A stretch of DNA of 64,000 nt from Ursus arctos (taxonomy: Eukaryota > Chordata > Mammalia > Carnivora > Ursidae), in NCBI RefSeq assembly GCF_023065955.2, contig NW_026622874.1, forward strand, positions 12,320,001 through 12,384,000, given 5' to 3'. A program made the position numbers and the translations under genes. Positions 25,897 through 40,800 of this stretch are shown here, piece after piece (within the stretch, counting starts at the first letter, position 1; every line of letters begins with the position of its first letter). The notes beneath the pieces are model-generated. The model ran no database searches. It had not been told where the DNA came from and was given only the letters and a program-made list of their open reading frames with translations.

Positions 25897-28800
25897 GATA
25901 GATAGATTCTTAAGGCATTGAACATCAGATAACAAAGGACAATGAGGTAGAGTACTCAAAGAGTTTTGTTCCATTAGAAGGAAAAATTTTTTCTCTAGAC
26001 TAAATTGTTTTAGTGCCACTTAACAAAGCTTAAAACTTAAAAACAAGATCTAAAACGATCAAGTGATCTCCAAATACTTTAAATGCTCATCAGAATGAAG
26101 CTCAAGTCTACTCCTAGGAATACGAAAATGCCAGCACTCAACAAGTCAAAACTCAGAGTGTCTGGCATCCAGTAAAAATTACTAGGTATGCAAAGAAGCA
26201 GACTACAACCCAGAAGGAGGAGAGAAATTAACCAAAACTGACCCAGATGATAGAATTAGTAGGGACATTAAAACAATTGATGTGATATATTCCATCTATT
26301 TAAGGAGTCAGAGAAAAAGATGAGCATGTTTAGTAGAGATATAGAAAAATTTCTGAAAGACTTCAGTTGAAACTCCAGAGATGAAAACTACAATATCTGA
26401 GATGAAGGACCTCCGGCAGAGATCAACAATGTAATTTTCCTGCTCTCCAACTTCCCCAGCTCCTTGCAAAATGCCTCCAAGACTGCTCTCCTACCAATAA
26501 ACACTCCAACTTAGCAACAGCTTTTCCAGCGCACTGAGTAATGCATTTGATGGCCTTAATGTATTCACTCTCTGCTCAACCTATTAAAATTATGTCTTTC
26601 ATTCAGATTTCACAGAGGCCTCACTTAAACACTTTGTGGACTCTGGATCAGTGCTGTCATAATATTTGATGGGATTTAAAACAGCAGAGAGTTAAATGTT
26701 CAGAATACTTTAGATCTCCAGAACCGGGTAGGAAGGAGAAATTGGAAATAGCGATGTCATAGAAGGAACCAGTGATCAAATAAAAACCTTAAACTCTTTC
26801 CCTTAATACAGAGGATATTGAAAAAAATAGACCCAAGACGAATGATAAGTCTGGAAATCAGTGCCTCCTGCCTACTTCCTCTGATACAGAATTCCAACCT
26901 AAGGTCTTGCAACAGGACAAAACTAAAATTACCCAGGTAACTTGCTCCCCCCCCCTTTATCCTATGGCTTTTATTTCATGTGTGTTATTACTTTTAGTGG
27001 CAAGTTATTTCAACAGTTTATATTTTTAATAAATATTTTCTATGTTTTTAAAGTTCAGTGAAGCACAGAGTAAATAATATGTAGAGTACTTGGCTTCCCA
27101 ATGTTCATCTCTATGAATGAGAATGATGCCTATTATTCATGAATATAGCAATTTATATTATTTTATGTGACCCTTACAGAATGAAAATAAGAGAAGTGTT
27201 TTCTAGTTTTATTCTTTTTGTTTGATTAATAAATATACACTAAAGATCGGCAACTTCTGGTTATTTAGCAAACTTAATGGAGTCGCCAGTTAACAGGCTT
27301 TTCAATAGTATTATATTTCACTCAACAAACATCAAAATAACCTGCTCTAGATTTTGTTTTAAAAAACCTATGAAATTAAAAAAAAATTAAGTTGCAGTGG
27401 AAACCTCAGTACAAGTAAATCGTTTTTACATTGACCCAACCCTGGGGAAAGCCATGAGGCTACGTACACTCCCTCACTTTCTCCAAAGTACAGGGCTTGT
27501 CCATATGCTTGAGAGGTCACCCAGCTCTTAGCCTAGGTTGGGCTGTCCCAACAGATGGCCTTCTAGCCTCACACATTGAGCCAACAGCTCAGCAAAGCTG
27601 CTGGGAAGCCCTTCGGGCAAGTTCATCTCTTGCAGTGGGAGAGTCTTATGGTTCCTCCTAAAACTACATACATAAAGCAGTGTCTTCTCCTCCCATGGCT
27701 GAGATAGAATTGTGGGAGGAATTGTGGGAGGCTGAGGAGCCGTGGAAGTGATAAATCTTATATAATATGGGAAAAAATACTGCATAGGTATCTTCAATAT
27801 GTGTTTGCATGATGATGCATTTTTCCAAAATCAAGCATTATTCTTAGCCACCTCCCCTCAAAAATCACGAGCTTGGTTGACTATGAAATTGTCCACTTAT
27901 GTGAAGAAACCAAGCATCTGTATAGGTTTACTAGAAAATTCTTCTACATCCTTCAATCTCCACTCCAGTGCCCTGGAATGGGAATCCTGAACACCAGGAC
28001 TGAGCTAGTGAGTGGAGGACTGGCAGCCCCCTCAGAGCCCCTTCCAAGCAGTCCATGAGGCCAACTACCACCAATTTCATGTTGCGTTCTGTCTTTTCTG
28101 AGTTTAATGTCCTTCCGATCTGGAAATGCTGGGGCTAGGAGGGAGGGTGCCCTGGGTCCTTGCGTTCATGACCTGTTATTTGGTTCCCATTTGTGAGACC
28201 AAAGCAGGCCAGTCGTGCCCTGTGTGTAAGAGCAGTAGCTGGAAAACCCTGAGGTGGGGACTTTCAGAGGTAGATTGGAACAGGTGCGTTGAGAGAATCT
28301 AAGGTTGTAATAAGGGAATCAAGGAGACTATAGCCAAAGACAAAGTTCAAAGGATGTGACTAGGAGGATAAGCATCAAGGTTTTTAGCCAAGAGAGCTAG
28401 AAACAAAACACCATGAAATGGGAGGATCAAAAAAAAAAAAAAAAGAGCAGGTTACAGATTAAGACGCTGTTCTTTTATATAGTGACCAGTTATAAGAGAG
28501 GACACTGTCTTCTAAAGGAGCCACAGAGGGTCATAAAAGTGTCACAGACTAAACAAAAAAAAATGTTTATGCCAAATAAACTAGTAATCTCACTCATGGG
28601 AATTTATAGAAAGAAAAAAAACTCACAATAATATATCTACTTATGAGAAGAGTTTCTTCACAGATGTGTGGTTTATTTTTTAACAAACTTTGTGTCAAAC
28701 ACAGAGAAAGAGATGATAGATTGTGGAATATCAAGTTAATACTCTACCATGCAGCCATTATAATGAGTAGCATCAAGAATATATAATAGCATGGTATAGG

Positions 28801-31800
28801 AGTAAGAAATAAGGGGCGCTATAGGTGATTTCTAAAGAATCCATTCTATAAACAGCCCCTGTCGTCTGATGTAGTCTACTGTCATACCTGGACCTACCTT
28901 CATGTGACAGAAACTCCTAACAGTAGTTCTAATTTTCACTAGAAATTGCTTCTTCCTCAACTTTTAAATGGACACTAAAATAAATTCATTGAATAAACAA
29001 ACAAATAGTTAAAAGAGAATATTCCCCCATTTCAATGTCTTTTTTTTTTTAAGTCAACATATCATATAATGAAATCTGGCTTTCTTAAAGAAGGGCAAAC
29101 TATTTGCGATACTCGGTCCACCTCACCAAGCCTTAGTGACCCTCCTTTAGCTTTCTTGCATAGCATTCCAAGAATACTACCCCTCACCCCTCTGCCCAGT
29201 AGGAGGGAGACTGGTGGTCACCCATTGTCACTCAAACCTCAGGTTTGCCCTATTGACCAAAAAGAGCTATGCTCCATCCTTTTAAGAGGAATGCAGATAA
29301 GCTTTTATTGGCAAGATTGGGTACCTTCTGAACTTGGGAAAATGACGTATGTGTGTGTGTTTATACTATAAAATGTAATATATATACATAAATATTTATG
29401 TATATGAAAGGAGAAAATGTGACTCATTCATCTCCTTTAACTGAGAGATCCGTAATCATGTAATTTTGTTCTTATTTTATGGTCCATGGATATTCCTCTG
29501 ACTTAAAAAAAAAAAAAGGATTGTTTGGATTGTAGTTCTCATACCTCAATCTTCGACATATGAGTCTTTTTCTCTCTCTTCCTGCTTCTTGATCCTTCTC
29601 TGGGAAAGAAAAGGTCCACACCCTTGAATCACCCACCCTTTCTTACTTCATCCCCTCCTGCATACTAATCATGCTTGTTTCTGATCTCAGCAAACTCATT
29701 CCAAAGCTAAAGAAGCTCACAATAATTTCTAATATTCGAACAGCTGAATTGGTGTAAAATCAATATTTTATAGTTCCTCCTAATTGTAATGCCATGGTTT
29801 TTCATTCTTTCCTGGCCTGACTCGAGCGCTGACTTACCCAGATAAAAGTGTTTTAACTGCTTTAAAAATCAGAAGAGGGGCACCTGGGTGGCTCAGTCAT
29901 TAAGCATCTGCCTTCGGCCCAGGGCGTGATCCCAGGGTCCTGGGATCGAGCCCCGCATCAGGCTCCCTGCTCCGCTGGGAGCCTGCTTCTCCCTCTCCCA
30001 CTCCCCCTGCTTGTGTTCCCTCTCTCGCTGGCTGTCTCTCTCTGTCAAATAAATAAATAAAATCTTTAAAAAAAATAAAAATAAAAAAATAAAAATCAGA
30101 AGAAAAAAATAAATGTAATTCCGCTTGAATTATCAATATCTAGACAGTTGTAAAATATGATTTTTAACATTTTTGAATGGAGGAAGAGGGCCACAACAGC
30201 AAAAATGCCTAAAGCCTACAAAAATCACTTGGCTCTACCCGGCCCCAGAGCTTCCTCCAGAATGATTGAATTCAGTTGTCTTTCTTCTGTCACCATAGGT
30301 AAGGCGTGAGGTCACAGCTCTCCTTTTTGGTTTCAGAGTGTAGGACACACCCTACTGCCATCCTTGCTGACTGATTTTGTGTGGAGTCTCCTGATGAAAC
30401 TCTCTTCCCCTAATTACATAACCGCATTCAAGGCATCAACCATGCTGAAACTGACTCTGGAGTATCACGCGCATAAGGTCACCATGGTAAGATACGCCAC
30501 AGTGAGTAGAGGAACACCGACTTTATTCTCTAAAGTGCTCTTGTTGCCTTTGTTATATGCCTACTTCTTTTCCTGTGTATTTCTTGCTATTGTTCATTAT
30601 GTTACTTTAATCAGATGAGGCTTTTTTTTGTGAAATATTTCAAGCACGCAGAAAAGTTTAGAAAATAATGTCATGAACGTTTACCTACCAATCATACCAA
30701 ATCATAGCATCTTGCCATATTTGCATCAGGTTTTTTTTTTTTTAATTTTTAAAATACCATTTGTTCAATAAATATTTCATGAGGACCAGTAAATGCAGTG
30801 TATTTTTATCACCTTTTTTTTATTATGTCCATTTAGCCACTGTATAGTATATCATTAGTTTTTGATGTAGTGTTCAATGATTCATTAGTTACGTCTAACA
30901 CCCAGGGCTCATCACAACACGTGCCCTTCTTAATACCCATCACCCTGACCCCCCCCACCCCCTCCTCTCTGTAACCCCCAGTTTGTTTCCCGGGGTCCAG
31001 AGTCTCTCATGGTTCGTCCAGCTCTCTGATTTCTCCCCCTTCAGATTTCCCTCCCTTCCCTATGATCCTCCGTGCATCAGTTTTTTTAAAGAATACATTA
31101 ATAACAGTAAAATAGTATGTATATAATTGAAATCTCCTGTGTAACCACTAGGGGAAGTTTTCAAGGACCCTCAGCTTGCTATAGGGCTGGCTATATAATT
31201 TGTGGGGCCAAGCGCACATGAATGGAGGGCTTCCTCTTCAAAACATAGGGAAAAAGTGCCATTAAATATACAAACATATGAAGGGTTTTTTTTTTCCCTT
31301 TCCTCCAGTCGCTTTCTTTCTCAATTTGTCATAGCATTTTTATTTTCGATTTAATGTCTTTCTAAGCCAAAAAAAAAAAAGCAACTAAATTTTTGAAATA
31401 GCACAAAATTTACCATCTTTATATTGTGCAATGCCAGTGGTAGATGTAAATATAACAGCATTTAACTCAACAAAATAATGCAATTCACATTTCGTAGGAA
31501 TATGTTTTGGCTCAGGTCATGATCTGGGGGTCCTGAGATCCAGCCACACAGAGCTCCTCACTCAGTGTGAAGTCAGCTTGAGATTCTTCCCCCTCCCTCC
31601 CCTCCTGCTTCTCCTCTTGCTTGCATGCACTCTCTCTCTCTAAAACTAACTAAATAAAATATTTTAAAAATAAAATCAGTTATGATGGAAAATTGTTCAT
31701 GGTTAAAATTATCCCTGAAAAATCCCTAAATTGCACATATAGAATGTGGTTTACAATCTCTAAATAACTCTAAGTTGGCAAGTCTTTTCTTAAGAATTAA

Positions 31801-34800
31801 AGCAGATCATTATTGCTATCCTTGAGTGTATAGTAACATAGCTGGCTTGTTTTGGGGCATGCTGCATGGAAGGGAAAGGGGGTGAGACGAAAGAGCTCTA
31901 AACTCATAGTTAAAAGGTCTACGGAGAAGAGCAATGTTTAATGTCCCCTATTTCATGTTCCCCTTGCAGCATACGCAGTGTGAGGAATGTCCTGCACTCT
32001 TAACACTTCGCTTATTTATTTATATTTATTTATTGCTTGGAGTAGGGGATGGTGCTGATAACTGTATATGAGATAATTGTAGTGGAATGTAAATTACGTC
32101 AACCAACATTTCAGCTTATGATCTCTGAGGAATATTTTCCAAATAAAAAGTGAAGTTATCTTGTTGGATGAAATTTGATGTTGAATATACAGCCATTAAT
32201 TTGAGACAAATTTCAGGTCTAGCTAGTAATCTCCTTGTTCAAGAATTAATAAAAAGGGGAAAAGTAAAACTGACATAGGGCCTATGAATAGAATTTGCAA
32301 GATTATGTGACTCAGTGTTTACCATTCTGGGCCATTCTTGGAATACATAGTTTATCCGTTCTGTATGTAGATTCAAGTCTTTAATTGTCAGAAAGGTTTT
32401 TTGAAGTATACAGTTCCATTGTTATTCTGTTCCATTGTTCTGATTTCCTTCTTAAAGGACTTGAATTATACAATGTTTTCTATACCAACCTTATATGTCT
32501 TAAATAAGGAAGTCTACCTTCCCCAAATAAACTTTTTTTTTTAAATGGGCATTTTCCCCTAACAATAAAAGCATAGGCTTATTTCTCACCCCAATAAATA
32601 TTTATGTTGTGTAGTCATACACATAAATTTCCTCTCGTCTTATTTGTGTGTTAATCGCTGCCGTGGCCATTCTGAGAAGGACTGAATTCTTACATGCAAG
32701 AAATGCCTTGCTTTAGAGGTGGCCATGGAACAAAAGACTCTTGTTGACCTATAAATGACTTTTCCAGGTGTCTAAGATTGTGGATGCTATTTACAAGCAA
32801 TTGTGTGAAGATTCTTCCCACATCATGAAGCATGCTATGTTGCGAGTCATCACCTTGTTAACACGCACTTCACCAAAGAAGGTTATCTTTCAACTTATGG
32901 ATTACCCAGTCCCAGCAGACAAGTAAGGCCCCCTCAGCCTTTCCGTAAGGGTTTGTTCACAGCCTCCAGGATCCGACAGAGCTGGGCAAGTTAGGCCTGG
33001 CTTCTTTTTTTCTGAAAAAAGATATCTATTTCTGCATCACATAGGATGATCATGAAGCTTAAATAAGATCATGCACATGATCTTTATTTATTCATATTCT
33101 CACACAATACCTACACACGGTAGACACCCTCGACAAATGATCATTGTCACTATTATTTATCTGAGGCTTTAAATTGTGTTCTGCTGCATATCCCATAGGA
33201 ACAAACCTCTCCTCAAAGTGATGATGGGTTTTTTCCCCATAAGTGATAAAATTTATACTGCTTTTTTTCTTCATTAATGAAGAACAGATGGAAGGTATTT
33301 CCCCGCACCAACAAAATAATGAGACACTAAAAATAGCTCTTCCTTAGTTATTTATCGGAAATTCATGATCGAGGATCCTGGAAAATATTAAGGAAAAAAG
33401 AATACCAGTATGAACCTATGGGACAGTATGAGCCTAACTCACATTAGAAGAGAGTAGTAAATGACATCACTCCATTTCTATCATTAGTACTTTGAGAAGG
33501 AAGGTAATACTTCTTCACTATTAACCGTATAAAAGGCAGGAAGTTATATTTGGGAAGGATTCAGGCTTTGCAAACAAATGGATCTGAATTCCTTCCCAGC
33601 CACACAAGTTTCTAAACTTCTTGATCCTCAATTTGTCTGTGAGATGAGAAAAATTCCTTATCTATACAGTAATTATATGGGTGTTAAATGAGTTAATGTC
33701 TGTGAAAGGGCATCAAAATGCACAAAATGCTAAACCAATTATACGAGTGACTTTTTTTTTTCACCTGAAAGCTTATATTTATTTGGGAGGCCCGTAAATA
33801 CTCACAAAGTATTTTACTACTTAGAAAATTCCTGGAAATTAAAAATCTTCCTATGACTCAGTGTTTTCTCATTCAGGAATTAAGCACCCATTGTATGTAA
33901 TATATTACCAGCCTTCAAACATTTTGTTCAGAGGGAATAGTTCAACATTGATAAAAGTTGCCAGTGAATCCAGCACAAACATATGACATGAGGAGGTACA
34001 GAAAGCAAGCATAATTAGAGTTAGGTGAACTTAATTAAAATAGTCACCAGCAGATCTTGTGCAATAGGAGGTGAGGATTGAAGCAGAAAAGACTAAGATT
34101 TAGAGTTGAGCTAAATCAGAAAAACAGAGAGAATGTCTGATCAGCTAGAAGGTATGATCAAGAGGTAAGGGAGTGAGACAGGGCATGTAAGACTTGATGT
34201 CCATGTGGTTCTAAGCACAGTTCTAAAGCTGAGCCCAGAAGACAGGAGCAGTGGAGTAATGGGTTCTGAAGAGCTGGTATGTCTGTGTTCTGGAGGACCA
34301 GGCCTCCCTATTAGGAACCTAAATGCAGAGAGTCTATAAAATAGGGTTCAGAACCCAGCAAGGATTGATAACGGATCAGGAATATACCCACACAGGGGTG
34401 CCTGGGTGGCTCAGTCACTAAGCGTCTGCCTTCGGCTCAGGTCATGATCCCAGGGTTCTGGGATTGAGCCCCACATCGGGCTCCCTGCTCAGTGGGAAGC
34501 CTGCTTCTCCCTCTCCCACTCCCCCTGCTTGTTTTCCCTCTCTTGCTGTGTGTCTCTCTATCCAATAAATAAATAAAATCTTTAAAAAAAAAAAGGAATA
34601 TACCCACACAGAGGTGTGTAGCGGTTTTTAAGATTAGCAATAATAAAAAATAATCTTGAAGAGTGGCCAAGTATATAGAAAGGAGCTAGGGGACTGGAGT
34701 TTGAGGAGCCAGGGTTCTAGTGACTGACATCAGTGTCATTAATTAAATGTGTGACATTTCACAAAAGAGCCCACTCCTCTGAGCTCAATTTGAACTTACT

Positions 34801-37800
34801 TTTCTAACTTTTAAATTTATATAGTTAGTTTTTTGCTTAGTATTTCTACCTAAAATTAAGGGTTTTTTAAAAAGTTGATATATTTATTTATATTAACTTG
34901 TATTTTTATAGCAATTTTTAAATATTCTCTTATTCCTGGACAAACAAGATCACAAGTTGGGAGGACCACAATATAGAATGGAGAAAGCTTATCAGTTCCT
35001 GACTTTGACCTGTCCAGATATTTAAATGTGCTAGGAAATGAACTTGCAGACTTGCAGACTGCATTTTCTGTAATATCTCACTGAAATTCTTCCTGTGTTT
35101 TCAAGGACAAGAGATTAATGGGATCATTTGGAAATGAGCATATCAATTTGGTTTAGACTTGTCTGTAATTTCTTCATTATAAAACATGTAAATCCAAGAC
35201 TTTTCCCAAATCATGACACAGTATTAAGTAGGAAATGAACAAGCTGATTCTCACCATGGTGGTGGTGGGGGTGGGACTGTGTTTGCAGCACTTTGATACT
35301 GATGTGGCACGCGGCAGGTTCTGAGTCAAGTGTGGCCCCTCATGTGCTGAAGACAATCTTGTTGATACTGAAAGGAAAGCCCGGAGAAATTCAGGACAGC
35401 TTCATGGAAAGAAGACGTTTCTCTCTTGATCCTACTAATATGATGCCTGTAGTGGTAAGTAATACCATGAGTGTTTCTTTGTCCTGGCATTTTTCTGATC
35501 ATGAAAACCCCTATCTGCCCAAATATTCAGTCATACTTCTTGACACTGTCCTGCTTTCACTCATTCATTCATCCAACACATACTTATTGAGTACCAACTA
35601 TATGCAAACTTCCTGATCAGGAAGTTTGCATTCCGGTAAAAGACACAGACAACGAACAAAAAAATGTGTCAATTGTCAGATGATATAAAGCTGAGAAGAG
35701 ACATGAAGTGATGTGGGGAAAAGAAAGTGATCAGGAGAGTTTAGGAAAGTTGGTCAGGGGATGCCTCTCTGCTGAGACAACATCCAGTCAGAGAATGAAG
35801 GAGTGATCCTTGCAAATATCTAGGCAAAGGAGTCTTAGACAGAGAGAAGGGCAAAAGCTTTACAGTGATGAGAGCTTGCTGGTACATCAGTGACTGTGAG
35901 GAAACCAAAAGGAGAGAATGGAGCAAGGGTGGAAATTCAGAGATGGTGTCAGAGAGTAGCCACCAGCTAGACCATAGAGACTTTTATAAGCATATGAAGT
36001 CCTAATGTCATTTGTGCCCACCATTTTCTATCTCCTGAGGAGTAAAATCACCACTCCTGGGAGTAAATTCTGGTCTTATGGAGATATAGTAGGAATAAAA
36101 TGGGTAGTTCTCCACAAATGTGAGGTGGTGGAATGTGTTTCTCTGATGTGGTGGGTGGGTGTTGCAGTGGTTAGTGGGCCAAATGATTGTTAGTGACCTG
36201 GACTGCCTCCTCTTGAATATCGCACTGGCCTGGATTGTTCAAGCACAGGGAGGACCTGGGTCATTGGTAGGACCATTCTTCATGGCCACATATGAAGGGG
36301 ACATTGGGAGGTATTCTGTCCTTGGGAGCCACTTGCTTCCCACTGGTTTGGCAGCCGAGGGATTATTGATAGTGCTTTGGGAGCTCATTGCCATAGAATA
36401 CTGGACACAGTTCCTGGTTGAAAATGGTCTTAGTAGCTGTTACAGAATGAATGAATACCCATGCACACTTCAGGCTTCCTTCAAGGGGGTTGCGGGAGGG
36501 GTTGTGGTTCCTCCCTTCCCCCCACCAAGGCTGGCTGGGTTTAGAGGCAGAATGCTCCATTCTTGAGCTCTTTTTCCTTCCTTTAGGCATCCCAGGCCCT
36601 GTGCACATTGCTGCCTATTTGTTCTTACAAGAAAGTGGTGGCCCAGTTTTTCCCCCAGCTCTTGATGGCCCTCATGCTTCAACTCTTCTACAGCAGTGAC
36701 CTGAGACTGATGACAGAGAACAAGATGTTGTGAGATCATATTGGTTATTTTAGATTCAATCAGAAATAAGCTTCCAGCTGTCAACTATTTCTCGTCCCGC
36801 GGGTTCATGTGGAACTCTTTATAATCATATGCAATGCGTTCATTTATTACAGTTCCCTTTCCTCTGAAAGGTAGAATGCCTCTAGGACCCCTAAGTACCT
36901 AGAAGTTAGCTAGAACCTTCCCTGAGTGTGTGCAGCATGCACGAAGAACCACTCCCACAGAACATGGTTTATTCTTGCCAGAGTGGGAGGCTACCAAGGG
37001 GAGAGAGAGCAGGCAGGAGCATTAGAGCCAAAGCTAGACACATGCTAGCTCTGCCATTTACTCTCTGATAGTGATTTCTCAGGGTCATTGTATGTGAGAG
37101 ATTAAAATAATGTATGTAAATGTGCTCTGTGAGCTGTGAAGTTGTTTAATGGTTGATGGTGTGATGTGTGGCCTTAAGACGGCACACGGTCATTCTCTCC
37201 ACATAAGGCAAGATTCAGCTCTTTCCTTTCACCTAAGACTCTACAGTTAGCTTTGTTGCCCTCTAGAGAAATCTGGACCACTGCCTGCTATTTGCCCTCA
37301 TCAGGGGTGGACTTCTAAAACGGGCAGAACTCCAAAGCACAATCCATTCCATTAAGATACTTAACCCATTCTCTGTCTTTCAAGCAGACATGCACCAAAT
37401 CATCCCACCCGGATGAGAATATATCTATTTATTTAAAGCATCCAAAGAAGAAAGGCAGCAGGCACTTTTAGCAAATTATCACATCATTTAACATCTTTTA
37501 TTAATAAGCTGTTAAGCTAATGAACTAATAAGCTGCTCCATGATTAATCCTAGATTTTACATGCTACCATTTCAGTTGGACCCTAAATCCCATGTACTGT
37601 TGATCAGGGAAGATGAAGAGCATTGAAAGTTGTTTTCCTTTGAAACATACCCTTTTCCAAAACCAGCGTCCTGCGCAGGGTGGAATGAAAAGGCCGGTCA
37701 TAAGTACTTAGTTACATGAAGGCCACTGTCGAATGGTGACTCTGTTCTTCTTTGGGGCTGTAGCTATGCCCAGGACGCCCTGCGAGTTCTGCTGAATTGT

Positions 37801-40800
37801 TCTGGACTACAACAGGTGGATATTGCTCTAAAGAAAAAGAATTGCTGGAACCAGTTTAACCAAACGCAGTTTTACCATCACGGGGTCTACCTTGTTGCCA
37901 AGTAAGAACAGGGGCCCTGCACGTGGTTCTGTCTCTATCCCACCTTCTCCAACTTTCTTCAGTTAAGCCATGTGTGACACAGTCAATATCCACTCCAACT
38001 TCCCTCTCTCCCCTAATGATCTGAATTGCCCTTTGATTTCTACTCCTTCCCTTATTTTAGGGGTTTATTATTTATTGATATAGTTTTCTCTTTCCTTGTC
38101 CTCCTACTTAATGATACAGATACCCAATTATCCTCCCTCCAAAGGACAGGTTTCTCTGTCAGATATGGAGAACTGGAGGCGAATTTGCTTTTTCTTTCCT
38201 CTGCTGTTAGCAGATTCCTGCTATGTAGGCATCAGACAGTTATAGATGTGCTCCCACTTCAAAAAATCTGTTCTCAATGAGACAAATAATTTTGGAAAGT
38301 ATAATGAAAGAAAACTTTACATTTTTCTTGTAGTAGAAAAGTTGGGGTTTTTTCCTAGTTAGCTCCTGACTGATTATAGGGATCAGATTTTCCGATCAAG
38401 AATCAAGATACACAGACTTGACAACATAATAGACCATTTAAAGCTGTGACCAACCCAGAAAGTATAGTCTATATGGTCTCTGGGCCCCTCATGCATTTCA
38501 AGTGGTATCTTGTTTACACACAGATTTTAGGAACGTAGATTATTTTATAAAACTATGATACATCTGCACCCACAAGTGGCCACTAGTTAATAGTCACAAT
38601 ATCCTTAGTACCTTTGGATCTTCTTTCTTAAAGTGTGGTCCTCAGACCAGCAGCAACAGCATCACCTAGAAGTTAAAAATAGAAAGCAGAATAGAATCTC
38701 AGGGCCCACTCCAGTCCCACTGAATCAGAATCTGTATTTTAGCAAGATTCCTAGGTAATTTGTATCCATATTAAAGTTCAAGAAGCATTGGTTTAAAATA
38801 CCAATCTGGAATTTTAAAATGAAACCTGTCACATCAATTTTCCCAGTCCTGCCACTAGCCATCTGATCCAGGCCAGCGTGTCAGGACAACTGTGAGCCTG
38901 GTCACTGCCCAGAATGGCTTCAGCGAATCAGGACTCACCACTTCTTCTCCAGAGTAAAACAGGATAGTCCCAAACTCTCTTCTTCATCATATCAGTCCAA
39001 GGAAAGACTTGGTCTAAAACCATGATGATGACCTATTCAACCATCCTGGATTGCCAAGATATTTATTTTGCACTATTTATTTTCTCTACTTTTTGTCAAG
39101 CAGGAGCTTGTGGTATTACACGGTATTCTGTTGTGGGGCTCAGGAGGGGAAAGATGGGAAAGAGGAGTGATGTTAAGGAAAGAGATGTTGTCAGTGATCC
39201 AGATATATATAATTCCCTGGAGTCTGAATAGAATTTAGAATGGAGCTGCAGTTTCCTTTGGATTAGGGAATACTAGAAAATATCTTTCTTTTTTATCTGG
39301 GTGGTACAAAATATGAGGATAATGATTCCGTTTACTACCATTAGCAGTTGCTGAGGCAGGAAGTTTTCATCTTCTTCGCTAATTCAGTGCCTTATTCTCC
39401 ACTACAGAACTCTCAGTGACTATAACTTCCCACAGTTTCCAGAGACCTTGCATTATCTCTACAAGCTCTCAGTGGAAGGTCCTAGACGGTCAGAAGACAG
39501 TATCATCACAGTAATATTCCTCACTGAAGTGAGTTTCATTAGAAGACTGAGAACAACCAGGTTCTCATTCCTTATTCAAAACTTGTCAACCCTCCAATCT
39601 TTTATCTCCCTCTCTAAATATTAATTCTTACCAAGAGTTAAGACGATGACAGATAACTTTTGTCATGTCCGAGGAGATGTGGATTTGCACAAACACTAAT
39701 TATTTCTGTAGTACCAGTTCATGTGTCTCTGCATGCTTGTTGAACTACATCAAAAACTAATGAAGTACTATATGCTGGCTAATTGAACATAATAAAAAAA
39801 AAGAATTTAATTTAAAATCAAGGAATACTTACAGTGTACTCCAAGTTTACTTAAAGATAGAAGGTAATATCTGGGATCTGAATGATACTTCAGACTCTCT
39901 AGGGGGAAAAAGGAAATGATCCAAATAACTGAGTAAAATGAAAATATAGAACTACATTAATATTTATATGAATATTTCACCATATATTGTAAAGCTAAAC
40001 TAGAATCGAGCAAATTGAGGAAGTCCTTTTGCTTACAAAAGGCATGTAGGAAGTTCTATGAGTTGAAATTCTCTAAATCAAATATTAATTTTTCCATAGA
40101 GGTAATATATAATAAAGTATTAATCTAAGGTGCCATGCCAAATATTCTCAAAAATTTGACATAATTTCAAACATCATAGTCAGTGGAACAACCAATAAAC
40201 TATAAAAGACATACCCATACACTATACTACCTACTTCTAAGGTTTTCAGAAAGATACATAAATCAGTGTAGCTGAACATTGCACTAGCAAATCAATAGTT
40301 TCCAAACTTGCTTAATCCATCTGATTCTCTCATTATTTTTATTATGTGAGTCATTATTTTCATTGTATTATCCTTTTAAGTATGTACAAACATTAAATAG
40401 GCCTAAATATGACATACATGATTGCTCCCATAAAATGATACATTCAAAAGAAATTTACAAAAGACATAAGATTTATATAAGCATTATTAATGTGACAGAT
40501 GATGTATAATGAACCCTAATTGCCTCTCTCATCATGAACGTAATGCTTACTCCTTTTGGAGAGTGGTATACCTGTCCTTCTAAGAACTGAGCAATGACCA
40601 CATTGTTCCCCCACTTTCTCTGACTGGACCTTCTGGCAATCCTCAACTGCCCAGTTCACGGTGAGGTCACTTGGCCTTTAGTTGTTCTGAGCACACATCT
40701 GTGTATTTTACCTTAGCTTAGTCTTGTTAGCCAGCAATACTTAACATAGTACTATCGATGTTTATGCCATTTATTTATATGTGTTATTTCTAATTTTCTA

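Noticed and set aside
27799..28058. Open frames considered as a missing MROH exon between exons 6 and 7
   Set aside because: Phase at exon 6-7 already closes without an extra exon, the sequence lacks HEAT-like helices and no matching acceptor/donor pair was seen.
36159..36566. A 135-codon open frame just before exon 10
   Set aside because: It ends at a stop before the exon 10 acceptor, has no recognisable homology and lies fully in intron 9.
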